Counted from the stretch's first letter, positions 1 through 11,559 are shown. The stretch: 64,000 nucleotides of DNA from Orientallactaga sibirica (GCA_036365145.1 JAEOAD010000005.1:7421001-7485000), one strand, 5' to 3'. Notes: generated from the letters alone by a model not told the origin. A program made the numbers and translations.

Positions 1-880
1 TCCTTTAACCCCAGCTGGCACTGGCCTCTGCATGCTGCTCTGCCCACATTATCAATATATTCTTCAGCCTGGGCACCAGCCCATGCCAACCCCTCTGGGA
101 AGCCCTCCTGCGTACTGGTCTCCTCAACTCTGTCAAGCATGTTCCTGCACCTATGTTCTGGTGGAAAATCCGTATGCAGATCAGTAATTCCCAGGATGCT
201 AGACCACCTCTGCTTGTTCATCTTCCATCCCGGCACGCAGTGTAGTGGCCCACACCTCAAAGGTACATGGTGGGAAAGAAGGGGGAAGGAGAGGAGGTTT
301 GCAGGGACGATACAAGACCATGGTGGACTTAAATCCACCCATGCTGTCTCTTTTTTGCCAGCCATGCCCTATCCACAATAACCTTGACTTTGGGGCCAAT
401 TCTTTTTCCCAAGCCTACTTCCGTAGCCTCTAAATAGGAGAAGGCTCACCTATTTCCTACTGTCACTACTGCCAATACCAGTAATGAAAGTGGCCACACA
501 CCTGGGTCTCCCCAAGTTCCCTGCCATGGACACCTCCTGAATCTTTTCCTGTGTGGCCCCCAGGGCGGAGCAGATGTCATTTCCTAGAGCAGAGGGACTC
601 TGAAAATGCCCGTCCCTCTGCTGCTTCCCTGGCCCTGCTGGAGCCACACCAGCATGAAGCTGTGTTTTCCACCCGGCCATGAGTTCATTGGAAAAGACCA
701 ATTTGAGACGCGGTGTTTGCTTTTTCAGCCCAAACTGAGGCATACAGAAGTACGTTCCAGGACTCGGCCCTGACAGTCGGTTTCCTTCAGGCGTCCCAAG
801 GTTTGTTCTTACCTTGTAAAAGTGAATTCTTTTCACATGGAGAACCACCACCACCCAAAATTCCAAATGAGTTCATTCAT
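1..880. other. Single-copy DNA, no feature seen
   Basis: No recognisable repeat or gene. Open frames of 60-140 codons on both strands show no domain or splice context. Confidence 0.5.
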
Positions 881-884
881 CCTA

Positions 885-985
885 CAAATATTTATTTAGC
901 CCTCATGACTGGCCAGGTATTGGGCCTTGGCCAAGAAGGATGCAGAATCCAGCAGCAAGGACATGGCATTCAGGATCCAGCAGCC
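885..985 (+). repeat. Ancient LINE2/MIR-like fragment
   Basis: The motif of 'ttcattcatyctacaaatatttatt' type followed by a 'ggccaggtattgggcc' segment resembles the 3' part of old pan-mammalian LINE2/MIR-class elements. It is strongly diverged. Confidence 0.35.
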
Positions 986-1120
986 CAGCTCTGATCCCCC
1001 ACATCACGTGCTGGGTGACCTTGGAGAACAGCAGTAAGCACCAGCAGACACCATGACTACAGTGACCACAGCCACCAGCCCGGGAGCCTCTCACGCACTG
1101 ACTTGTTTACTTTTCACAAC

Positions 1121-1345
1121 ACCTGTGAATGCATCCCTGATAGACTCCCCACTTCACAGATGTGGAAAGTGAGGCACCTGTGACTGCATCCCTGATAGAC
1201 TCCCCACTTCACAGATGTGGAAAGCGAGGCACCTGTGACTGCATCCCTGATAGACTCCCCACTTCACAGATGTGGAAAGTGAGGCAGAGAAGTTCAAACA
1301 CTCATCTAAGGTCCCAGAGCTAACAAGTGGCAGAACAGGTTTAAA
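1121..1345 (-). repeat. MIR SINE, minus orientation, with a 55-bp tandem triplication
   Basis: The segment cacttcacagatgtggaaag, tgaggc and then ccagagctaacaagtggcag is the reverse-oriented core of MIR. Within it a 55-bp unit is present three times in a row (1121-1175, 1176-1230, 1231-1285) with only two or three changes, before the MIR continues normally. Confidence 0.75.
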
Positions 1346-1794
1346 GCTTCTTTTACTTTGGAAACAGTTTTATAATGTATAATTTATATACCATAAAGTT
1401 AATGGTGCCCAGGCAGGACCAACATCGGCCGCACCCTGCACCCCTCCACCCACTCACCACCACTTAGCTTTTTCTGAACCAGTTTCCTATATCACAAAAT
1501 GCAGGTGACAAGCTCTGATCCATGGAGCAGTGAGGGGGTCCAGGGAGGGAATGAATTTGGGTAAATTAGCACAGCCCAGAGCCTGGCACAGAGAACTATT
1601 CAGAAGCCAGCCAATAGGCTCAAACAGAAACAAAGCTGGTGAGTGCAGAAAGTAGCCATAAGAAAGTACAGTGAGGGAAAGAAATGTCACTAGTGTGGGT
1701 TCAGTACAAAAAGAAACTGTCTATGTTTAGTGGAGTGCATTTCCATATCCCACATCTGAAATGATGGGCATGTAGCGGACAGCTTTAGGTTTGC

Positions 1795-1960
1795 CGAGAT
1801 GAACTTCCAGCCAGGCACACTTATGGAGGAAGGAATATTTATTGAAGCTTACAGATCCAGGGGAAGTTCCATAATGGCAGAAGAAGCTGGCCTGCTTTCA
1901 TAGATTCAAGCAGAGAGAGAGAGAAAAAAAGAGGGGGGGTGGGGAGCCACAAGTCAAGTG
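1795..1960. repeat. Unclassified interspersed repeat fragment
   Basis: A gagatgaacttccag ... ttatggaggaaggaatat motif is shared with 62815-62852, where 12 internal bases are missing. It is followed by a purine tract. It is recurrent, so a repeat, but the family is not recognised; an LTR fragment is possible. Confidence 0.35.
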
Positions 1961-1998
1961 AATTTCATTATTTGTTGGCTATAAAGAATAAACTCTGA

Positions 1999-2212
1999 GG
2001 CCTGGGGAGATGGCTCAGTGGTTACAGGCACTTGCTTGCAAAGCCTACAGGCCCAAGTTCGAGTCCCCAGTACCCACATAAAGCCAGATGCACAATGGAC
2101 ACACATGTCTGGAGTTCATTTTCAGCAGCAAAAGGCCCTGGTGTGCCCATTCCCCCTTTCTCTCTCTCTCTCTCCTTGCAAATAAATAGTTTTTTAAAAA
2201 AGAATAAATTCC
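1999..2212 (+). repeat. B2-like SINE, plus
   Basis: A-box ggagatggctcagtggttac, then a B-box (agttcgagtcc), the ccacataaagccagatgcac body, a TC tract and a caaataaat tail. It abuts the next copy head to tail. Confidence 0.85.
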
Positions 2213-2437
2213 AGGCTGGAGAGATGTCTCAATAGCTAAAGGCACTTGCTTGCAAAACCTGACAGCCTGGGTTCGATTCCCCAGTACCCACATAAAGCCA
2301 GATGGTCAAAGTGGTACATACATCTGGAGTCTGCATGCAGTAGTAGGAGGCTCTGGAACACCCATATTCACCCTCTCTGTGCGCCTCTTTGCCTCCCTCC
2401 CCTTCTCTCGAAAATACATAAAAATGTATTTTAAACA
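2213..2437 (+). repeat. B2-like SINE, plus
   Basis: Second of a head-to-tail pair. It keeps the B-box ggttcgattcc and the cccagtacccacataaagcc body. The body is more diverged than in its neighbour. Confidence 0.85.
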
Positions 2438-3599
2438 GAATGAACTGCTCTCACTGGAACTAGGAAATGTCACTCTTGGTTTCAAAGGTAGTGGAGGCTC
2501 AGGGTCCTCACACCCTGGCCAGGGAAGGAGGCGTGGCAGCCGGAGGAGCTGCAAGCAGCTTGTTAGCCAAGTGACGTCTGAGACAGTCTACAACTGCCGA
2601 GTCTTCTGTTCTCCGTCTTCTACAGACGCAAAGGGAAAGGAAAAGTGCTACTCAGCAGGGCCTCCTCTCAGCTGTCATCCCTGTCAGAGACAAGGCTCTT
2701 TCCTACAAGTGACAACGTCACATATCCAGGGACTGAGCCCCATGCCACTGACAGTCTTATAGGACACTGGGTAGGCGCAAGGGCCACCCCTCAATACTGC
2801 ACACTGGAAGGACTAAAGGCATATTTAGTCCCCAAGCTCAGGAAGATCTAAGGCAGGTTCCTCAGCAGAGCCACTGATACTTGGGGTGAGGGAATTCTTC
2901 GGCATACCTGTCCCTGGTCACCCCCAGCAGCAACCCTGGCCTCCACTCAATGGACGGCATCAGACCCTAGCTGAAACAAACAAAAAATCTGCAAACTTGT
3001 CAACTATCCCTGAGGGGGAAAATCACACCAAGAACCAGTGAGTGAAGGGAAAATGGGCGCTTAGGTCATTACCGACTTCAGGCTGGATGTCAGAAACCAG
3101 CATGCCCAAAACACCTCATGCCCCTCTCCTCTCGTCCCTCCTCAAACCCTCCGCCATCACTGGCTGGGTGAGCTGGGAAGGGGCTCTGCTTACACCCCAT
3201 CCTCACATCCCGGAAGACCTGGTGCCTTCCTCCTGCCACTCCTGACTCGCCTGCTTTCTTCAAGACCCTTGGCTGATGCTCAAGAACCCAGAAGGCGTCG
3301 CCGTGTCTGAGAGCCGTCAGAAAACGTTCCTTCTGCTTCTGTTCCTTGCAAGCCTTTGTAACTCGTGTCTACAAGTGGCGGAGCACGCGCCATCCCAACG
3401 CAGGTGCGGGGTGCTGAACTGCACGGCTTCTCCAATGGGGGCAGAGGCTGAGCCAGCAAAGGAGCCCACGAAGCCCCCGAAAGACACAGGAGGAGGCCAG
3501 CGTGACAAGCCATACAGCGGAGCAGGGGAAAAGACTGGGACCCTCAGACCTGTCCACCCCTGGCCACTGTTACACTGATGTATTGATAAGACAAGTCCC
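2438..3599. other. Single-copy DNA, no feature seen
   Basis: Moderately GC-rich DNA without recognised repeats. A 100-codon plus-strand frame at 3276-3578 has a hydrophobic start but no splice or promoter context, and I do not call it. Confidence 0.4.
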
Positions 3600-3935
3600 A
3601 GGTTTGAGGTGAAGTGAAGGCCAGAGAGGCCCCGATTTGCCTTGAGTTCAATACACCAGTGCCCACATAAACAGCCGGGTACTGGGCACAGCCACTCATG
3701 CCTGTAACTCCAGTCCTGCAGGAAGTGGAGGCTAGAAAACCAGTTAAGCTCACTGGTCTGAACAAAAATGGCAGCTCCAGTTCAGTGAGGGACTCCATCT
3801 GACTCAAGGAAACATGCACGTGAGTGAGAAAGACACCCAGTGTCCTCTCTGGCCTCTGCACGTGCTTGCTTGGAACACACACGTCTGCACACACCACGCA
3901 CACACCCTACACACCACACACACATTACCTACTAT
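3600..3935 (+). repeat. RSINE1/B4-type composite SINE, plus
   Basis: A tRNA/ID-like head (ttgagttcaatacaccagtg), a B1-like middle (cactcatgcctgtaactccag) and a ctctggcctctgcacgtg plus (CA)n tail are in the order typical of rodent RSINE1/B4. Confidence 0.7.
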
Positions 3936-6900
3936 AAACTCTTAAAACATATATAAAACCTTTTCTTCCCTTCAAAAGAAAAGTATTCACTTCTCATGCC
4001 TGAATTTACCCAAACAAAAACAAAAGGAATGATCCAAAAAAGCTGGATCAATTCCAAAAGTGAGAAATTTAACCTAGACCCCACTCTCCTCAAACAGCCT
4101 CACAAATACACTAAACGTGCTTTGGAAGCCAGCTCAAACTCACTCAGGACACGAGCCAGTGCATTCCTTTCCTGGATTCAGAATTAAGAAGTCTCATTTT
4201 CACTATCTCAGGAGGTCAAGTCCCAGCCAAACAGTGCCCGGCCACTCACGAAAACCAACAGCTTGATGTCACTTGACAACACTATACAATTTGGGACCCT
4301 TCAAAGATTTCTACCCTACTGGCTGCCTTAAACTAGAAGGCCTGGCCACACCAAGCCCCAAGTCCTCTCAGGCCTGTGAGCCCCAGCTCACCACAGTGCC
4401 CCCCACCTGGCTAGCTCTGCTCACCTTCCTGAGGGGCAGGCTCCTGGGGCCAGTGCGTCTCCCTTTTATGTGGTGCTTTGCACAGCTTGGGTCTCACTGG
4501 GTTTTAAAAAGGCATTGTTTTGTACATAAAGCTTCTATTCAGAGTAGGGTTCTGAGGGGAAGTATTTCAGTTACTTAATGGACTTGTCAAGCAGTGCTCT
4601 TAATGAAACTTGGCTCAAATCAAAAGGAAAGTTAGTATGAACATAGGCCAGTCCTGGATATAATATACTGAATCATACCTTAATTCCAACCAAATGGCAG
4701 AATAAACCCCTTTCGAGAAGCCTGTATTTTAGCCACCCAAGTGAGTAAGAATTCTATTTATAGCTGCCAAGGGTTAAAGCTTCCAGACACCCTTCACTTA
4801 CCACCCTGCCCCCGCCCACGCGCGCACACACGTGCACACACACTGTGTCCCCTCCTCGATATTGAATTTCAGCCTCCAGCAAGTCAGGCTATTTCCGTTA
4901 GTTTGCTTTGGGGTGATTCCTCAGCTCTAGGCATGCTTTCTGGTGCCCTGCCAACCACGCAAGGAAATTCTGTTTATTCCCCAAAAAATAGACGGAGGGG
5001 GGAGACTCTACTTTCCCTTTGGTTTTTATAAAATTCACCCAAAAAAGAGCTCAGATTTCTCAAAGTGCTTCCTTCTGTGGTGATGACTGTCAGAGCCAAA
5101 TGTAAACTGTTTCTGTCTCCCCAGTTACAGAGCAAACCATTTTCATGCTGAGTGTGTAAAGGTGGTAAAACTTGGATCCACGAAAGGTTCCAGCAGCTAT
5201 CAATACCATCTCAAAACTCTTGCCAATTTATCTGCAATCCCCAAAGCTTGAGTCTTGGTCTTCTCTCTCTGCCAAGCCATGACATAGGGCTGCATTCCTT
5301 GTAACTCTGACAAGGGGTGTGAGGGGGGTCCAGACCTGCAGGACATCAATTGAGTACAAATGTTTCAACTGGCGGTCATCTCTCTCTGGAAGGTCTTCTG
5401 ATTCCAAAGGCTGAACGATTCTGTCCGTTTCACCCCACTACCAGATGCTCTCCTTCTTTTCAAGTTTCTGACTCAGGAAATCTTTTGAAAAACTGTCCCC
5501 GCAGGCTGGATACTCAGCTAAGAAGGATAGCAAGTCAAGTCTTCACTGAGGCTCAGGATGGCAACAGGATGGGAAGACCGGCTGAAGGACAATTCTAACA
5601 CGGGAGTGACCTAGGGCACCAACCAGGACTGAAGGAGGGGACAGGTGCGCAGTGTGAGGTGTAGGGGTGGCCTGGGGACCAAGCATGCAGGATAGAGCTG
5701 TGATATGTAGGTACATACGGAAGCTCAGAAGCAGGCAATGGGCTACAAATTCAAGCTGGAGTGGAGCTGGACGCCTCCTCCCTGTTGATTGGCTGTTGAT
5801 GCTAGAGAGAGCTATTCATTAGTGGTCTGACACAGCAGTGGACCCTACACGCTTTACAGCTAGACAGCCAGGCCGCATATGCCAACCAGTGAATGTTGTC
5901 ATGTCTGTTATAAAGGAAACCAACTGCTCTCTGAGTGGACTTGAGGCCCACTCCATGGAAGGAACTTCCTGCCTGGTACTGAAAAGCTCATCAGGTCATG
6001 AGCCCTAGGCAGGAAACTACTGTCGTCTGGCTAAATGGGTACATTATGCCACCTGACTGCCCTCTCACACTTGTGTTTATGAACATGTACTAATGCAGCT
6101 CCAATTTGGGGTAAGAAGCTTCTCTTTTCAGATGGTAATAACCACCAGGGAGACTCAAACTCACCAAAGGGCTGCAAAGAAGTGACAGTACAGTGCTCGG
6201 CACTAAGTGAGACATCTCTATAATCAAGGCCCAGGAACCATTGTGGGACCAGAGGCATGGAAAGAATGTAAGAGTGAAAAGCAGACGAATGCTTTGCGAT
6301 ACCACTCCAGACACACAGAGGCCGTGCTAGTCATGACCTCACAGCACACGAGACCTACCTAATCGGAGGAGAATGATGACCTCAAAATAGGAGACCACTT
6401 GGAAAGAACGACGGATTCAGTCAAGAGGGGATCTGGGAGAAAGGAGGATGGTGGAGAGACTGTCTATATGTACAGAGGTTGTCAATCAAAAAATTAAAAA
6501 AGATACAATAAGGATAGCACACAAAAGGCTCCAGCCCACAGTGGGGGAGTGGAGACAGTGGGGACACAGCGCACAGTGGGGGAGTGAAGACAGTGGGGAC
6601 ACAGCGCACACTGGGGAAGTGGAGACCTACCGTTGGGAAGAGCTGCTGACAAGGCACAAGAAAGACAAGAGGAGGGCCACCAGGCCAGAAGATCTGGGAT
6701 GATGCTGGCCATGTGGATACTCTCGGTTCCTCTTTTGGGATTCTCCGTCAGGAGAAAAAGGGAGCCACACTGAGCGTAAGCCTGGGCTCCTCCTAGGAGG
6801 TTAGGACCTGGGGACGTCAGAGGCACAGTCCAGAAGGAGCCAAGAGGACAGAGAACTCAGCCACTTCCCAACCAACAGAGGCGCAGCACCCCCCGACCCC

Positions 6901-7670
6901 CCCCCCCACGTCTAGGGCTGAGCCATGTGCTGAGGATGGCGCTCCGGCAGAGCATGGATGGGAAGCCAGGCAGAGCAGGTGCCGAGTTATCTGGCACACA
7001 AAGGTGACCTACTCCCAGGGCCTTCCTTCACTAAATTCCATGTGACCCCAACCTGGAACAACCCCCCCAAGGACCCTCAAGTGCTCCAGTGGGGCCAGTC
7101 ATGGGAGAGCTCACACCCCCTGTGGCTAGGTCAACGAAGGACAAAGCAAAGCATCCTGAGCACTGAGCTGAGGGAACCAGCGAAGTGTGGCCGTCCACGT
7201 CACGGGGAACTCTGCAGATCTGTTCTCAGTCCACTATTTCTGTTTTGCCTGTTTGTAAGTTAAGTTTCTAATCCCAGATATATCCTACATTTCAGTCAGT
7301 CCTAGACAAAACACAGCCTCAGCTAGGAATCCAAGCCATGAAAATAACCTTGAAATGCAACCACTACCTGGAGTTGACCTTAAAACCCTGACAGAGCCCA
7401 AACCCTGGGCGTGAGCACGCTCAGTCCCTGGGATGATCCAGCCGGCCCAGAGAGCATGAAACTTGTGCATGAGGGCAACTCAGAGGGAAGGGAGTGAGCA
7501 CTGGCTCTGGAGGAATTCCAGTGAGCTGGAGCTGTGTACATTAAACTCTCTAAACCACAGGTTGATCAAGTCCACCTGGAATTGCAGTCATGCCCTACAA
7601 GCAGAGGAGGTGGGGAGATACTGTATATAAAGCGCTTAGTGCAGAAATGTGGAAATGAATGTGAAAGGAC
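3936..7670. other. Long quiet single-copy stretch
   Basis: About 3.7 kb with no SINE or LTR that I can recognise. There are short imperfect triplicates around 6536-6625 (a gtggggacacagcgcaca-type 33-45 bp unit). No open frame with a credible domain. The scarcity of repeats contrasts with the flanks. Confidence 0.5.
6536..6628. repeat. Short imperfect tandem repeat
   Basis: The cacagtgggggagtggagac-type unit with gacagtggggacacagcgca is repeated two to three times with small changes, forming a minisatellite of about 45-bp period. Confidence 0.5.
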
Positions 7671-8112
7671 ACAATGGACCTGGTGAAGCATCCTCCTGTG
7701 CAGCCCTCGCCTTTAGGCACACATAATGGAGGCCACCACCCAAGATGATCTTCCCGGCAGATAAAGGGGAAGCTCCAGGAATCTTTAACACAGGCTTTAT
7801 TGCAAAATGCAGGTGTTTACTGTTACCTAAGGAGTGGGATGACCCCTCTGTGCAAATGTGTCTGACCTTCCTGCATCTCTGTGTTGTGAATGTTTCTTGC
7901 CTCAGTTCTGCCTATGTGACCTACGTAACCTTGTGACTTCTTGCAATAGCCCCCCTTGTTGAACCAATATGCAACTTTGTGATTTAACTCCCATCCCGTT
8001 TTTACTATGAACATCATGTGGTTATTTCCAATAAAAGCTGACCCTCCAAACAGTTCTGGGTTGCACCCCGAGATCCCGAACTCTGGGGTGTAGACCTGGT
8101 GCACCAGCTTTT

Positions 8113-8337
8113 CTTCTTTTTCTTTTTTGAGAGAGAGAGACACAGAGAGATAGAGAGAGGGAGAGGGAGACAGAGAATGGGCATGCCAGCGGCCTCTCAG
8201 CTGCTGTGAACGAACTCCAGACACGTGTGCCCCCTTGCGTCACTTTACATCTGGCTAAATGTGGGACCTGGAGATTGGAACTGGCGTTCTTAGGCTTAGC
8301 AGGCAGGCGCCTTAACCTCTAAGCCATCTCTCCAGCC
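8113..8337 (-). repeat. B2-like SINE, minus, 'cagctgctg' subfamily
   Basis: Starts with a GA-rich tract and ends gccatctctccagccc, the reversed SINE head. The body has ggcctctcagctgctgtgaa and gcgtcactttacatctggct, unlike most copies here, so it belongs to a distinct subfamily shared with 36771 and 48273. Confidence 0.85.
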
Positions 8338-8364
8338 CTTCTTTTTTTTTTTTTTTTTTTTTTT

Positions 8365-8478
8365 AACCCAATAAAACCAGGGCCTCATATTCTGTGAGTC
8401 AATGCTCATCCACTGAGCTAAATCCCCAACCCTCTTTTTAACCCAATAAAACTTTGCCTCATATTCTGTGAGTCAATG
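8365..8478. repeat. Duplicated 40-bp segment flanking an ID-like piece
   Basis: aacccaataaaa ... cctcatattctgtgagtc occurs at 8365-8404 and again at 8440-8478. Between them is gctcatccactgagctaaatcc, the reversed head of an ID/B4 SINE. The arrangement looks like an insertion with an unusually long target duplication or a local tandem duplication. Confidence 0.5.
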
Positions 8479-8511
8479 TTCTTACTTGTGCCACACTGGA
8501 CCCCATAACAA

Positions 8512-8957
8512 ATGTCATCCGTTGTTTCTGGATAAACTCAGTTAAGCAACAGAACGTGCTTGGGTTTCAAGCCATCCCTTTTCATACAGTAACAGCAGGG
8601 GTGAGACCTCTCCACACGGCCTGTGCCTTTCTTGGTTCAGAGCCTCCCAGGTCAACCTGAGGTCCCTTCATCACCATGGTCTTTACAATCAGTGACCTCT
8701 GAGGTGAAGAAATCACTCGGCATGCAGCATACTCCTACTTCTCACTAATCTGGGTTAACAGAGCTAATGAGTAAATATCTGGGGCCTGACTCTTACTGTT
8801 GAGTTGTGTCCTTGACCCCCTGAGTGTTAAGTCCCAGCCTGGGTGAAGACCATCCTATCAAGCCCAGTATGAACCATCTCCAGAGACCTTAATTTCAACT
8901 GGGCTCCATTAGTCATCCACTTGGTAAATTCATTTTGACTCCAAAGATATGTGATGG
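8512..8957. other. Single-copy DNA, no feature seen
   Basis: No repeat or coding feature recognised. Confidence 0.4.
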
Positions 8958-9322
8958 GCTGTGGAGATGGCTCAACAAGTAACAGTGCTGGCTGTGCATG
9001 AAGGTCGGAGACAGCCTGATTTGCCCCGAGTTCAATTCTCAGCACCTTCCTACAAACAGCAGGGTGTGGTCCCACACCCTTTAACCCCAGTCCTGTGGGG
9101 AGCAGAGACCTAGGATCACTGTGGCTTGCTGGTCAGCCCTTCTGACTAAAAGGAGAGCACTAAGTACAGTGAGAAAGTAGTTTCAAGGAAACACACAGTG
9201 AGCAACAGAGGACACCTGATGTTCTTGTGCCTCTGTGTACACACACGGGACACATATATCTGTACATACACATGCATGCATCACACACGCAGCACACACA
9301 GAAACATACACACATGCAAAAA
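8958..9322 (+). repeat. RSINE1/B4-type composite SINE, plus
   Basis: Head gggctgtggagatggctc, B-box-like gagttcaattctcagc, B1-like middle and a (CA)-rich tail after cctctgtgtacacac. It has full RSINE1 architecture. Confidence 0.75.
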
Positions 9323-9727
9323 GAAAAGAAAAAAAACACATGCTGGGTTCTTGATCTAACAAATTAAGTTATCCCAGCTAGAATCCAAGTTATTTTTTAA
9401 TTACAGCTAAGCAATAAATGAATTCACGATTCACGACACTAAAGTTTACCCAAAAAGATGTCACATTTGTAACTTTCCAAAGTGAATAAAAATCAAGTCA
9501 AATTATTTTCTTTTAATTCTCCTCCTACTAAAGAAAATGAGGCAAGGGGAAGAATAACCATTCACTACTGTTCCACAGATTAAAGGGGAACTTTGAGGAC
9601 CAAATTTAGTTTCCCTCCTGCCTTGAAGACGTGATGCGCTCAGTAAGGGTGTGAACTTATGAGCCTTCCATTTATTTTCAGCAAATAAAAGTTTTGCCTA
9701 CAGATTTAACTGCCTTTCAAAGTGATT

Positions 9728-9861
9728 CATTACTGTGGCTGGCAACCCAAACAACATGCCTGGTGCAAATTAAGCAGGAGAGAAAAAAAAAAATCACACA
9801 CTTACTCATCAAAACTGAGAAAAATGGAGAAGAAAAGGTGTGGACCTTGCTGGCAAAGGTT
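9728..9861 (+). repeat. Arm 1 of an inverted duplication
   Basis: This 134-bp segment recurs in reverse complement at 11108-11254 (about 85 percent identical by eye). Both copies share tgtggctggcaacc, acaacatgcctggtgcaaat and ggtgtggaccttgctggcaa. I see no SINE hallmarks in this arm. Confidence 0.85.
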
Positions 9862-10177
9862 TGGCGACCACATGAAAGAGGTCACATGCTCAGGGTGGGT
9901 AACCTGAGAGTTTGGTAATTAACAACAGTAACCAAGTCACATGAAGAATCTGTGACTAGAGGAGGGCTTGCTAATGCTGGCCCCTGCTATCTTCTGTCCA
10001 TCTCAGAAAAAGACACGTCAGATTTCTGACGCTCTGCACCAAAGCAAACGTGTCTTGCATCTGCCTTTTTGGATAAATAGAAACACATTCTACTCCAGAG
10101 AATCTGGATAGACTATGTTTGTATCTCAACTACTCATAAATGCCACAAAAATAAGACAATTAAGAGAACCAGAGATC
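9862..10177. other. Single-copy DNA, no feature seen
   Basis: No recognised repeat or gene. Confidence 0.4.
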
Positions 10178-10312
10178 AGCCAGGTGTGGTCGCTCATGCC
10201 TATAATCCCAACACTTGGGAGGCTGAGGTAGAACACTGCTGTGAGTTCAAGGCCAGCCTGGGCTACAGAGAGCATTCCAGCTGCACCTATGCTAGGAGAC
10301 CTTGCCTCACAA
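10178..10312 (+). repeat. Old B1-like SINE, plus
   Basis: agccaggtgtggtcgctcat, then ataatcccaacacttgggag and gagttcaaggccagcc. The body (ctacagagagcattccagct) departs from the common local B1, so this is an older or different B1 subfamily. Confidence 0.8.
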
Positions 10313-10485
10313 ACAAACATAAAAGATGATAATATATCTAGATCTGTAACATACCAAATTATAATGCACATAATGAAGATGTTAAGATCCATAAAAGTCA
10401 GGTGACTGTACCACCCACACACATCAAAATATGCACAAGAAACTGTTTTAGTGATGATGCTATTATTTAAAAATAAAACACACAA

Positions 10486-10685
10486 GGGCTGAAGAGATGG
10501 CTTAGCAGTTAAGGCACTTCCGTGTGAAGCCTAAGGCCCATGTCCAACTCTCCAGATCCCACGTAAGCCAGACACACATGGTGACACAAGCATGCAAGGT
10601 TGCACATGCACATCTGGTGTTTGATTATAGTGGCTACAGGCCCTGCCCCCCCTCTCTCTTATTCTCTCATAAAAAAAGAAAAAAC
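10486..10685 (+). repeat. B2-like SINE, plus
   Basis: gggctgaagagatggcttag head, ccacgtaagccagacacaca body, TC tract and A-rich end. Confidence 0.85.
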
Positions 10686-10689
10686 CACA

Positions 10690-11062
10690 GAGAACTAGAA
10701 AATAGTAAAATAAAATAGAAGAGGATAGGATCTTACAAAGATAAGCCACTGTTTTTGTCACCAGGGTTTCTCAACCTCACCACTATTAACATTTTAGACA
10801 GACCAGTGTATATTGTGGGAGCTGTCCGCACAGTTTAGAATGCTTACTGTGTCTGGACCCACTAGATTCAAGCACTCCCCTCTCGAATCAGCACAACAAT
10901 TAAAAATGTCTCCAGGCACTGCTAACAGCCCCAGGGAAGCAAAATTGTTCTGGATTGAGAGCTACTATTCTACACAAAAGCACAATTCTGAGACAGGTCT
11001 AGAAGGCCCAACTCACTCTACTGTTATTCAGCCAGAGGTTGAGCACTGGAAAAGCTTGCTGG
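10690..11062. other. Single-copy DNA, with a MER-like old motif
   Basis: Contains a 'gccactgtttttgtcaccag ... agactgttctcaacctcacc'-type context. No confident family assignment. Confidence 0.25.
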
Positions 11063-11393
11063 GGGCTGGGAAGATGGCCCAGTGGTTAAGCCTGCCTGCC
11101 CAGGTTCAACCTTTGCCAGCAAGGTCCACACCCTTTTCTTTTCTTTTCTTTTCTACTTTTCTCAATTTTGATGAGTATGTATGTGTGTGTTTTTTTTCCT
11201 CTTTCTACTTAATTTGCACCAGGCATGTTGTTTTGGTTGCCAGCCACAGTAATGCCCATGTAAGCCAGATGCAAAAAAAAAAAAAAAAAAAGGACAAGTG
11301 GCTGGTGTGTGTTTGCAGTGCCAAGAGGCCCTGGCATGCCCACACACATACACGTATACATGCACACACCCAAAATAAATGTTTTCTTTTTTT
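11063..11393 (+). repeat. B2-like SINE, plus, split by a foreign 147-bp insert
   Basis: The head (gggctgggaagatggcccag) runs to the B-box region ccaggttcaa. The body resumes at cccatgtaagccagatgc and goes on through gtgtttgcagtgccaagagg. Between them lies sequence that is not SINE but a reversed copy of 9728-9861. Confidence 0.8.
11108..11254 (-). repeat. Arm 2 of an inverted duplication, inserted in a SINE
   Basis: Reverse complement of arm 1. It is 13 bp longer, mostly from expansion of a ttttc run. It interrupts a B2-like SINE near the B-box without an obvious target-site duplication, consistent with templated repair or replication template switching rather than retrotransposition. Confidence 0.8.
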
Positions 11394-11425
11394 AAGTAGT
11401 TAAGAAAGGAAAAGAAAAGAAAAAG

Positions 11426-11552
11426 TTAGCTGGACGAGGCATTGAATGCCTTTAATCCCAGCACTGGGGAGGCAGAGGTAGGAGGATCACTGTGAGTTCA
11501 AAGGCAGCCTGGACTACAAGGTGAGTTCCAGGTTAGTAAGATCCTGGGGGGG
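11426..11552 (+). repeat. B1-like SINE, plus
   Basis: tgcctttaatcccagcactg, then gaggcagaggtaggaggatc and a shortened 3' end. The tail is a G-run followed by a purine stretch. Confidence 0.8.
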
Positions 11553-11559
11553 GGGAGAG

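Larger units (their letters stand above)
7680..8511 (+). mobile_element. Probable retroviral LTR with later SINE insertion
   Basis: A CCAAT-containing segment (gttgaaccaatatgcaac), a polyadenylation-type ccaataaaagctgacc and a downstream gttgcaccccgagatcccga region resemble U3-R-U5 of a retroviral LTR. A second aacccaataaaact... and ccacactggaccccataaca lie at the right end. A B2-like SINE and T-tract split it. Boundaries and class are uncertain. Confidence 0.4.

Noticed and set aside
1121..1285. Regular direct repeats resembling a CRISPR array
   Set aside because: The units are contiguous without spacers and derive from a MIR element in a mammalian genome.
2045..2554. Frames of 80-170 codons over the SINE pair
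   Set aside because: They read through two B2-like SINEs; similar peptides recur at every SINE copy.
3276..3578. 100-codon plus frame with hydrophobic N-terminal part
   Set aside because: No Kozak strength, splice sites or recognisable family; single frame in unremarkable DNA.
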